From DAOMFB01 sp035519355 (GTDB taxonomy: Bacteria > Acidobacteriota > Thermoanaerobaculia > UBA5066): a stretch of DNA of 5,514 nt. The DNA is taken from assembly GCA_035519355.1 (NCBI GenBank), contig DATIWM010000048.1, positions 1 through 5,514 of the forward strand, read 5' to 3'. Made by a program: the position numbers and the translations under genes. A model generated the notes under the pieces. The model made no database searches. It was not told the DNA's origin and saw only the letters and a program-made list of their open reading frames with translations. Shown here one piece after another: positions 1 to 5,514 of this stretch (its first letter is position 1; each line of letters begins with the position of its first letter).

Positions 1-83
1 CCGGAGGCGAGAAGCGCTTCGGCCACGTGGCTGCCGACGAATCCGGTGCCCCCCGTGAGGGCGACGAGGCGGCGCGTCTCCAA
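1..83 (-). CDS. NAD-dependent epimerase/dehydratase family protein, N-terminal fragment
   Basis: Only the first 27 codons are in the window; the gene continues off the left edge. Residues 10-17 read TGGTGFVG, followed by SHVAEALL. This is the GxxGxxG dinucleotide-binding loop and first helix of the extended short-chain dehydrogenase (NAD-dependent epimerase/dehydratase) Rossmann fold. Such enzymes usually act on nucleotide sugars or related substrates in the cytoplasm, but the substrate cannot be told from this piece. The start is taken as TTG at 83-81 because an in-frame TAG lies four codons upstream and no ATG or GTG occurs between. No good Shine-Dalgarno sequence precedes it. A TAGACT hexamer 9 bases upstream could be a -10 element, giving a nearly leaderless transcript. 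The gene diverges from the peptidase gene. The family call is solid; the start and the specificity are less so. Confidence 0.8.
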   Translation of the reverse strand, partial: METRRLVALTGGTGFVGSHVAEALLAS

Positions 84-159
84 AGCGATCCGAGTCTACT
101 GTGAGAGGGCGCCTCCGACTTCACGTATAGTCGCCGCGCTCTTCGCTCGGGAGCTGCAC
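84..159. promoter_or_regulatory. Divergent intergenic promoter region
   Basis: These 76 bases separate the divergent epimerase and peptidase genes and should hold both promoters. On the plus strand, TATAGT at 126-131 differs from the -10 consensus at one base and lies 28 bases before the peptidase ATG. On the minus strand, TAGACT (98 down to 93) lies 9 bases before the epimerase TTG. No convincing -35 hexamer is visible for either. A short inverted repeat, GAGG-GCG-CCTC at 105-115, lies between the two -10 candidates and could be a shared operator. All of this is pattern inference. Confidence 0.35.
149..153 (+). promoter_or_regulatory. Ribosome-binding site that sets the M1 peptidase start
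   Basis: GGGAG lies 6 bases before ATG 160. The reading frame stays open upstream to an ATG at 46, but that start would overlap the epimerase gene and put 38 unrelated residues before the signal peptide. This site and the signal peptide immediately after ATG 160 support 160 as the true start. Confidence 0.7.
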
Positions 160-2232
160 ATGAGAAGAATCGTCAGCGCGGCCCTCCTCGTCGCGTCCGG
201 GCTCGTCGGGAGCGGGACCGCCCGCGCGCTCGACGCCCCGCGGAAGATCGTCGACTACGACATCCGGGTCGCCCTGGATCCCGAGAAGAAGCTCCTCGAC
301 GGCCGGGAGACCCTGCGGTGGACAAATCCGTCCGACGCCCCCGTCGGCGAACTGAAGTTCCACCTCTACTGGAACGCCTTCCGCAACAGTCGATCGACCT
401 TTTTCAGGGAGTCCGGAGGCCAGCTTCGCGGCGACAAAGCCGATCTCGCGGACGGCTGGGGAAGCATCGACGTCACCTCGATGACCTGGGACGGTAAGGA
501 CCTGACGACGGGGTTCCGGTTCGAGAGCCCCGACGACGGGAACCCGGACGACCGGACCGTCCTCTCCGTCCCGCTCCCCCGCCCCGCCGCCCCGGGCGAG
601 ACGATCTCTCTCGACATCGCCTGGAAGGCGAAGGCCCCGAAGGTCTTCGCCCGGTCCGGCTACGTCCGCGACTTCTTCTTCGTCGGGCAGTGGTATCCGA
701 AGATCGGCGTCCTCGAGCCGACAGGACGCCGACGCCGTCCGGATCCCGCGTGGAACTGCCACCAGTACCACGCAAATTCCGAGTTCTACGCGGACTGGGG
801 CGACTACCGGGTCGAGATCACCCTCCCCGAGACGTTCGTCGTCGCCTCGGCCGGCGCCCTCCTGAAGGAGACCCGGTCCGGCGGGAAGAAGACCCTGACT
901 TACGTCCAGAAGGAGATCCACGATTTCGCCTGGACGACCGATCCGCGTTACGTCGTGAAGGAATCGGTTTTCGACCCGGCGAAAGACGTCCCGAAGGAGG
1001 AGATCGATCGGGCCTCCCGGATTCTGGGCCGCCCGCCGGCCGAGCTGATGAAGGGCTTCCACCCCGTGAAGCTCTCCTTCTTCATGCAGCCCGACCATCT
1101 TTCCCAGTGGACGCGCTATGAGGACGCGCAGAAATGGGCGCTGGCGTGGTTCGGCCTCTGGGCCTTTCCCTACCCCTACGCGCAGGTCTCCGTCATCGAT
1201 CCTCCGGAGGACGGTCTCGGCTCCGGGGGGATGGAATACCAGACGCTTTACACCGCCGGGACGTTCCGGTGGCTGGGCTTCTGGCCGCTGACCGGACTTC
1301 GGGAGCCTGAGGGCGTCGTCGTCCACGAGTTCGGCCACGGCTACTGGTACGGCCTTCTCGCCTCCAACGAGTTCGAGGAGAGCTGGATGGACGAGGGGAT
1401 CAACTCGTTCACGGAAGCCGTGATGATGGACCGACGCTACCGGTACGTCGCCGAGTTCCCCTTCGGCGTCGGCTTCAGCGACGAGAACACCCAGCGGACC
1501 ATCGTCGCCGCCCCGGACTTCGACCCGATCGTGACCCGGGCCTGGCAGTACTCCACGAGCGGCTCCTACGGCCGGAACTCCTACCCGCGGGCCGCCACGG
1601 TCGTCGAGCAGATCCGGCGCCTCGCCGGCGAGGAGAAGTTCTGGCGGGCCTTCCGCCGGTACGCCGAGCGGTGGCGTTTCGACCATCCGACGAGCGAAGA
1701 CTTCCTCGACGAGATGCGGACGCTCGGCCTTCCCCATTTCGAGCCGATCGTCCGGAAGACCTTCTACGGCACGGGCGAGGTGGACTTCCGCGTCCTCCGG
1801 GCCGACAGCGAGCGCCGCGACGGCTTCACCGGCTTCGACGACGCCGGGAAGCGCGTCAATTTCGAGCCCGGGAAGAAGCGGAAGGAGCCGAAGGAGAAGG
1901 ACGACACGCGGCCGTACGAGACGGTCGTCGTCGTCGCGCGCGCCGGGGACCTTCCGATCCCGGTCGACGTCCTCCTCACGTTCGAGAACGGGGAGACGTA
2001 CCGGACGACCTGGGATGCGACCGCGAAGTGGCTCCGTCTGAAGACGACGTATGCCTCCCGGCTGGCGCAGGTCGTCATCGATCCGGACGGGAAGATCGTC
2101 CTCGACCGCGATCCGTTCAACAACGTCCGGAACGTCGGCCGGGTGAAGAAAGCCTCGGCCTCCGCCAAGGTCCGCGCCTACGCGATGCACCTCGTCGAAT
2201 TCGCTCTTTCGAGCTTCTGGAGCCTCCCGTGA
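160..2232 (+). CDS. Secreted M1-family zinc metallopeptidase
   Basis: Predicted exported zinc peptidase of 690 residues. Residues 1-23 form a Sec signal peptide: RR, a hydrophobic stretch, then ARA before LDA, with cleavage likely after A23. The N-terminal beta domain carries QWYPKI (177-182) and HDFAW (254-258), which I recognise from bacterial M1 proteins. The catalytic core is complete. GGMEY (356-360) stands where the GAMEN substrate-anchoring motif belongs, HEFGH (389-393) supplies two zinc-binding histidines and the general base E390, and E412 follows in the HExxH-x18-E spacing. Y470 and Y475 keep the five-residue spacing of Tyr378/Tyr383 in leukotriene A4 hydrolase, so Y475 is the likely transition-state tyrosine. 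A charged Lys/Glu-rich linker (about 571-582) leads to a C-terminal beta-rich domain ending near DPFNN. By family it removes N-terminal residues from peptides in the periplasm; the substrate is unknown. Its stop overlaps the next gene's start. Confidence 0.9.
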   Translation: MRRIVSAALLVASGLVGSGTARALDAPRKIVDYDIRVALDPEKKLLDGRETLRWTNPSDAPVGELKFHLYWNAFRNSRSTFFRESGGQLRGDKADLADGWGSIDVTSMTWDGKDLTTGFRFESPDDGNPDDRTVLSVPLPRPAAPGETISLDIAWKAKAPKVFARSGYVRDFFFVGQWYPKIGVLEPTGRRRRPDPAWNCHQYHANSEFYADWGDYRVEITLPETFVVASAGALLKETRSGGKKTLTYVQKEIHDFAWTTDPRYVVKESVFDPAKDVPKEEIDRASRILGRPPAELMKGFHPVKLSFFMQPDHLSQWTRYEDAQKWALAWFGLWAFPYPYAQVSVIDPPEDGLGSGGMEYQTLYTAGTFRWLGFWPLTGLREPEGVVVHEFGHGYWYGLLASNEFEESWMDEGINSFTEAVMMDRRYRYVAEFPFGVGFSDENTQRTIVAAPDFDPIVTRAWQYSTSGSYGRNSYPRAATVVEQIRRLAGEEKFWRAFRRYAERWRFDHPTSEDFLDEMRTLGLPHFEPIVRKTFYGTGEVDFRVLRADSERRDGFTGFDDAGKRVNFEPGKKRKEPKEKDDTRPYETVVVVARAGDLPIPVDVLLTFENGETYRTTWDATAKWLRLKTTYASRLAQVVIDPDGKIVLDRDPFNNVRNVGRVKKASASAKVRAYAMHLVEFALSSFWSLP
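2219..2222 (+). promoter_or_regulatory. Ribosome-binding site for the membrane protein, inside the peptidase gene
   Basis: GGAG lies 6 bases before GTG 2229, within the last codons of the peptidase gene. It supports the GTG start and, with the GTGA start/stop overlap, translational coupling of the two genes. Confidence 0.6.
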
Positions 2233-3173
2233 AGAACAGCGGCGCCTGTGCCGCCGGGCTCCGTTCGGCCCTCGCGAACCGCCGCCTCGCCCTCGTCCTC
2301 TGGCTGGCCGTCGCCGTGCCGGCCGGACTGGCCTGCACGCCGCTCGGCGCCCTGACCCGCCTCTTCGACGAAAGTCCGTTCCGCGACGCCCTCCTCACGG
2401 GATGGGACTCCTGGGGGATCCTCTCGTGGCTCGTCCTCCATCCCGGCCCGTGGAAGGTGATGCGGCTGGTCTTTGCCTCGACGCTCGCGGCCGGCCTCCT
2501 GATCCAGTTCTTTCTGACGGGGGGCGTCCTCTCGGCGCTGACGTCGGGAATCCGCCGCCCCGTCTTCCGTCGCGTGATGGCCGAGTCGGCCGCCCTGTTC
2601 AAGCCGTCGCTCTGGGCTGGAGCGCGCTATCTCGTCGGGCTCGCCCTCTGGATCGGGCTCTTCGTCGCGGCTCCGGCCCGGCTCTTCGCGAAGCTGGCCG
2701 AGAACCGTCCGCCCAACGGCTTCTGGACGGGGACGCGCGACCTCTGGGTCGTGGTCCTCGGGCTCCTCGTCTACTACCTCGTCTCGCTGAAGTTCGACCT
2801 CGCCCGGATTGCCCTCGCGCGCGGCGAAGCGACGAACGCCCGCGGTGCCTACCGGATCGCAAAGCGAAGGATGAGGGGGGCGCGGGGCCGTGTCGTCGGC
2901 GTCGCCCTCTTCTGGACCGTCGTCGGAATCGCCATCCAGGCGCTCTTCACGAATCTCGGAGTGAAGATGAACCCCCACTCCGGGACCGGCGTCTTCGGGC
3001 TCGTCGTCGTCCGCCAGATCGGGTTCGTCGTCTCGGCCATGGCGCGCGTCGGGTTCTGGGCCAGCCTCGTCCGGTTCGACGAGATCCGGCGCGACCAGCG
3101 GGCCCCGAAGGTCGCGGCGCCGCTGCCGTGGGAGATTCCGCCGGCCGAGGCGGCGCCGCCCGCTCTGGTCTGA
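2229..3173 (+). CDS. Polytopic inner-membrane protein of unknown function
   Basis: The product is 314 residues starting at GTG 2229, which shares a GTGA overlap with the peptidase stop. The frame is open upstream inside the peptidase gene, but hydrophobic coding begins only after this start. About six membrane-spanning segments are visible: 19-38, 78-104, 132-152, 171-190, 222-241 and 254-280. Between segments 4 and 5 is a strongly basic stretch (193-221, rich in R and K, beginning FDLARIALARG) that probably faces the cytoplasm. The tail (about 283-314) is soluble and rich in proline and alanine. The layout recalls uncharacterised bacterial membrane proteins with an ARI-type motif after a helix followed by a basic loop, but I cannot name a family. 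No enzymatic or transporter motif is seen. Coupling to a periplasmic peptidase suggests a shared envelope role, which is inference only. Confidence 0.85.
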   Translation: MKNSGACAAGLRSALANRRLALVLWLAVAVPAGLACTPLGALTRLFDESPFRDALLTGWDSWGILSWLVLHPGPWKVMRLVFASTLAAGLLIQFFLTGGVLSALTSGIRRPVFRRVMAESAALFKPSLWAGARYLVGLALWIGLFVAAPARLFAKLAENRPPNGFWTGTRDLWVVVLGLLVYYLVSLKFDLARIALARGEATNARGAYRIAKRRMRGARGRVVGVALFWTVVGIAIQALFTNLGVKMNPHSGTGVFGLVVVRQIGFVVSAMARVGFWASLVRFDEIRRDQRAPKVAAPLPWEIPPAEAAPPALV

Positions 3174-3194
3174 GTCGTCCGTCCGACGGAGGAC
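3174..3194. terminator. Hairpin between convergent genes, candidate bidirectional terminator
   Basis: The 22-base gap between the membrane-protein stop (3173) and the converging gene's stop (3196) is almost wholly an inverted repeat. GTCGTCCG (3174-3181) pairs with CGGAGGAC (3187-3194) around the loop TCCGA, with one G-G mismatch. There is no T tract on either side, so it is not a canonical intrinsic terminator. Its position at a convergent junction makes a bidirectional terminator or transcript-end stabiliser plausible. Confidence 0.45.
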
Positions 3195-3195
3195 G

Positions 3196-3696
3196 TCAGC
3201 CGTTCTCGCGCGGATTCGCCCCGGCGAGGTCGGAGAGGAGGAGGTCCGTCAGGTACGTCACGCGTTGCTTGACCGCCCGGATCATCTCCTCCTCCGGCGG
3301 GATCCAGAACATCGTCGTCCGGTGCCAGGTGCCGCCCCGGAACGGCGTGCCCGTCCGGAGCAGCTGCGCGGGCTGTTGCAGCCGGAGGCTGACGTGGACG
3401 ATCCAGTGACGGCTGCCCCGGACCGCCTCCAGCGCCATTCCGTTCAGGAAGACGAGAAGCGTGGCATCGGACGCCTCGGTCGTCGAGGCGACGTCCACTC
3501 CGGAGGAGGCGATCTGGAGCTCGAGGACGTTCCGGAGAGCCGTCGTGGAGACCTCCGCGGCCGTCAGCTCCGGGGCCGCCTTCACCGAGACGAGGATCCT
3601 CCGGATTCCCTTGAGGAGGGATTTTTCGTCGCCGTGCCCACTCGAGTAAGCCATGGCCGGGACCATCAGCAGTGGGGTGAGAAGGAGAATCTCCAT
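3196..3696 (-). CDS. Small secreted protein of unknown function
   Basis: With the ATG at 3696 the product has 166 residues. It opens with a hydrophobic stretch ending AMA (residues 2-16), a probable Sec signal peptide cut after A16; there is no lipobox cysteine. The mature part looks like one small alpha/beta domain: KGIRRILVSVK (29-39), a helix with LRNVLELQIASSGV (54-67), a strand ATLLVFLNGM (78-87), then HWIVHVSLRLQQPAQLLR (97-114), GGTWHR (121-126) and a C-terminal helix (134-157). I do not recognise a named family. The start is uncertain. ATG 3696 lacks a good Shine-Dalgarno, and in-frame GTGs at 3711 and 3774 would add 5 or 26 residues, the latter supplying the basic n-region that the short form lacks. 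The frame stays open further upstream, but that part overlaps the preceding gene in another frame and is not coding. It follows the transhydrogenase-DUF429 gene on the same strand and may be co-transcribed. Confidence 0.75.
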   Translation of the reverse strand: MEILLLTPLLMVPAMAYSSGHGDEKSLLKGIRRILVSVKAAPELTAAEVSTTALRNVLELQIASSGVDVASTTEASDATLLVFLNGMALEAVRGSRHWIVHVSLRLQQPAQLLRTGTPFRGGTWHRTTMFWIPPEEEMIRAVKQRVTYLTDLLLSDLAGANPRENG

Positions 3697-3785
3697 TCCG
3701 TTGCCAGACACCGTCTCCGGGACCGCTTGCCGAAGTCTAGTCCTCCGGGCGCCCGTCGGCGAACGGAGAGTCACGGCCGACCTGT
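3697..3785 (-). promoter_or_regulatory. Gap between the fusion gene and the small secreted gene
   Basis: These 89 bases may be a 5' leader, or partly coding if GTG 3774 is the real start of the small gene. A minus-strand TAGACT (3739 down to 3734) could be a -10 element about 37 bases before ATG 3696, but no good -35 is seen. No strong terminator hairpin follows the upstream stop at 3786, so read-through from the fusion gene is possible. Confidence 0.25.
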
Positions 3786-5514
3786 TCAGCCTCTGACGAT
3801 GTAGCCCTCCCGGAGACAGCCCGCCGCAGCGTCCCACACCGGCGGCTCGCCGGCGCGGCCGGACTTTCCGGTGGCCCAGAGATACGCCACGAAGGCGGCC
3901 GCCGCCGCATCGAGCTGGTCGTGGGTGACTTCCGTCGGCCCGAGAGTCCCCGATCCCCCCTCCAGCTCCACGCCCTCGCTCCGAAGCAGCTCCCACCGCG
4001 TTCTCAGGCCCGCCGCCGTCCGCTTCGGCGGGAGCTTCCGCGACTTGGCGAGGCGGACCCAGACATCGGCCGGGTAGACCTCGAGGAGAACGGCCTCCTC
4101 CTCGGGGCCCTCGCCCAGTACGGCGAGTCCCGCCCGGCGAAGCGCCGCAAAGAGCTCGACGCTTCCGCGGAGATAGCCGGCGTACGGCCCCTTGTCGGGC
4201 CACGTCGCGCCGGTCTTGCCGGCGGTCCGAAGTTCGCGCTCGGCCGCCCGGAGCCGGCGGCCCGGTGCGGAGAGCCCCTGGGGGCCGTCGAGGGCGAGGA
4301 CGAAGCCGTCGGCGGCGACCTCCGCCGAAACCAGACCCCTCCCGTCCGGCGACGGCGTCCAGTCGGAGAGACGCACGCGGCGCCAGCGGTCCATGACGGC
4401 CACCGTCGCTCTCCTCACGCGCCGCGCGTGCGGGTCCGTCAGATCGACCCCGATGAACCAGGCGCGGCTCGCGGGCGGCCGCGGTCTCTCCCCCGCCGCC
4501 GCCACGGAGGCCCTGTCCCTCGCCTTGAGGCGCTGAAGACCGTCGTACGCGGCGTACTTGAAGCACTCCGAGAGGGTCGGGAAGTTGAAGACGGCACCGA
4601 GGAGATCCCCGAGCCCCCCTTCCTTCAGCATGAGCATCTCGGGAATGTGGATCAGCTCCGTGGCGCTGCCGCCGATGAGGTGAGTGCCGAGGAGCCGGTG
4701 CGACTCCGGGTCGAAGAGCAGCTTGACGAAGCCGTCGGGATCACCGGTGATCTGTCCGCGCGCGTTGTTCTCGTAACGGGACCGGCCGGACTCGAACCGC
4801 ACGCCCCGTCCCTTCAGCTCCTCTTCCGTGGCGCCGACCATGGAGATCTCCGGGATCGTGTAGACACCGTAGGGAATCAGCGGCGACACCTCGGTCTTGA
4901 ACGGGAAGCCGAAGGCGCGGCAGATCGCCACCCGGCCCTGCTCCATGGACGTGGCTGCCAGCGCCGGGAAGCCGACGACGTCCCCGGCGGCGTAAATGCC
5001 CGGAACGTTCGTCCGGAACGCGGCATCCACGGGGATTCTCCCCTTTTCGTCGTGCGTCACGCCCGCGGCCTTGAGGCCGAGCCCTTCCGTGTTTCCCCGC
5101 CGGCCCGCCGAGAAGAGAACCTTGTCGGCCGAAAGAACGCGCCCCGACGCGAGCGAGAGCCGGAGCCCGTTGCGCCGTCGGCCCGGAATCCGGCGGATCT
5201 CGTTCACCGACTCTCCCATCAGGACGTCGGCTCCCATCCGGCGCAGGGCGATCTCGAGCGCCGACGAGATCTCGCCGTCCAGGAACGGCAGGAGGCGATC
5301 CCGCCCCTCGACGAGCGTCACCGCGGTCCCGAGCGCTGCGAAGACCGAGGCGTACTCGCAGCCGATCACCCCGCCTCCCACGACGGCCAGCGTCTCGGGA
5401 AGTCGGTCGAGGCTCAGGATCTGGTTCGAGTTGTTCACGTCCGGGTCCTCGAAGGAGATGCCACGCGGCGAGAGGGGCGAGGAACCGGTGGCGATGAGGC
5501 AGACGTCGAAAGAG
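3786..5514 (-). CDS. sthA: Soluble transhydrogenase-like flavoprotein fused to a DUF429 domain, N-terminus missing
   Basis: 575 residues are visible, counted here from the right edge; roughly 135 N-terminal residues, including the first FAD-binding motif, are outside the window. Residues 1-329 match SthA-type pyridine nucleotide transhydrogenases, cytoplasmic FAD proteins that pass reducing equivalents between NAD(H) and NADP(H). Landmarks are ATGSSP (8-13), the NAD(P)-binding GGGVIG (46-51) followed by CEYASV, RDRLLPFLD, GRRGNTEGL, the FAD-binding GDVVGFPALA (177-186) and YTIPEIS. NFPTLSE (310-316) stands where lipoamide dehydrogenases have HPTLSE; the missing catalytic histidine favours SthA over a disulfide reductase. 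After GLQRL, where SthA normally ends, a linker of about 22 residues leads to a full DUF429 domain (352-575), a predicted RNase H-fold nuclease. It shows GVD (D357), ALDGP (D409), EVYP (478-481), HDQLDA (531-536) and a terminal EGYI. The DUF429 role is unknown. The symbol applies to the N-terminal part only. Confidence 0.88.
   Translation of the reverse strand, partial: SFDVCLIATGSSPLSPRGISFEDPDVNNSNQILSLDRLPETLAVVGGGVIGCEYASVFAALGTAVTLVEGRDRLLPFLDGEISSALEIALRRMGADVLMGESVNEIRRIPGRRRNGLRLSLASGRVLSADKVLFSAGRRGNTEGLGLKAAGVTHDEKGRIPVDAAFRTNVPGIYAAGDVVGFPALAATSMEQGRVAICRAFGFPFKTEVSPLIPYGVYTIPEISMVGATEEELKGRGVRFESGRSRYENNARGQITGDPDGFVKLLFDPESHRLLGTHLIGGSATELIHIPEMLMLKEGGLGDLLGAVFNFPTLSECFKYAAYDGLQRLKARDRASVAAAGERPRPPASRAWFIGVDLTDPHARRVRRATVAVMDRWRRVRLSDWTPSPDGRGLVSAEVAADGFVLALDGPQGLSAPGRRLRAAERELRTAGKTGATWPDKGPYAGYLRGSVELFAALRRAGLAVLGEGPEEEAVLLEVYPADVWVRLAKSRKLPPKRTAAGLRTRWELLRSEGVELEGGSGTLGPTEVTHDQLDAAAAAFVAYLWATGKSGRAGEPPVWDAAAGCLREGYIVRG
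4503..4521 (-). promoter_or_regulatory. Possible internal translation start for a free DUF429 protein
   Basis: Inside the linker, GTG at 4505-4503 is in frame with the DUF429 domain. It is preceded by AGGG (4514 down to 4511, spacing 5) and GAGGGA (4521 down to 4516, spacing 10). It could start a separate product of about 240 residues beginning about 15 residues before GVD. Purine-rich stretches are common in GC-rich coding DNA, so this may be chance. Confidence 0.25.

Noticed and set aside
46..159. N-terminal extension of the peptidase from ATG 46
   Set aside because: It would overlap the epimerase gene and place 38 unrelated, Arg-rich residues before a good signal peptide; GGGAG sits correctly before ATG 160.
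121..2190. Very long open frame (689 codons) antisense to the peptidase gene
   Set aside because: GC-rich genes commonly leave antisense frames open. Its translation is low-complexity (rich in R, G, E, P, V) with no motif, while the plus strand encodes a complete M1 peptidase.
1671..2228. Upstream extension of the membrane-protein frame inside the peptidase gene
   Set aside because: The translation before GTG 2229 is an Arg/Pro/Asp-rich shadow; a ribosome-binding site and hydrophobic coding begin at 2229.
2402..3409. Plus-strand open frame of 335 codons overlapping the membrane-protein gene
   Set aside because: Arg/Pro-rich out-of-frame translation with no domain; it also crosses the convergent junction into the opposite-strand gene.
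3697..4566. Upstream extension of the small secreted gene's frame on the minus strand
   Set aside because: It runs out of frame through the DUF429 domain, and its translation is Gly/Arg-rich low-complexity shadow sequence. Only the last part, possibly from 3774, can be coding.
3786..5438. Fusion gene starting at the GTG at 5438
   Set aside because: The frame continues upstream to the window edge and encodes ATGSSP and other SthA-like sequence, so this GTG is an internal valine and the gene is truncated by the window.
4527..5514. Lipoamide dehydrogenase or glutathione/mercuric reductase
   Set aside because: The C-terminal catalytic histidine is missing (NFPTLSE), and blocks such as CEYASV, RDRLL, GRRGNTEGL and YTIPEIS fit SthA better. 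The redox cysteine region is outside the window, so this is not fully excluded.

Overview
The window is compact, very GC-rich bacterial DNA whose codon third positions are overwhelmingly G or C. Gaps between genes are short, and no rRNA, tRNA, CRISPR array, insertion sequence or phage gene was recognised. Two genes encode Sec-type signal peptides and one encodes a polytopic membrane protein, which suggests a high-GC Gram-negative-type bacterium. The peptidase resembles M1 enzymes from Acidobacteriota-like lineages as I recall them, but this placement is weak.

Layout, left to right. At 1-83 (minus) lies the N-terminal tip of an NAD-dependent epimerase/dehydratase that runs off the left edge. 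A 76-base divergent promoter region follows. A plus-strand pair then occupies 160-3173: a secreted M1-family zinc metallopeptidase, and a six-helix membrane protein of unknown function whose GTG start overlaps the peptidase stop codon. The pair ends in a 22-base gap filled almost entirely by a hairpin. Two minus-strand genes converge on that gap. They are a small secreted protein of unknown family (3196-3696) and, upstream of it, a long gene (3786 to beyond 5514) truncated by the right edge.

The most notable feature is that long minus-strand gene. Its N-terminal part is a soluble (Si-specific) NAD(P)+ transhydrogenase-type flavoprotein, SthA-like. Where such proteins normally end, the frame runs on through a linker of about 22 residues into a complete DUF429 domain, a predicted nuclease with an RNase H fold whose acidic positions all look intact. 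No stop codon occurs in any of the three minus-strand frames across the linker, so a single-base indel error hiding a stop there cannot explain the join. An internal GTG with a possible ribosome-binding site could also make the DUF429 part alone.

How the genes may work together is limited to two inferences. The peptidase and membrane protein look translationally coupled and both act at the cell envelope. The small secreted protein lies 89 bases (or 11, if an upstream GTG is its start) behind the fusion gene and may be co-transcribed with it.
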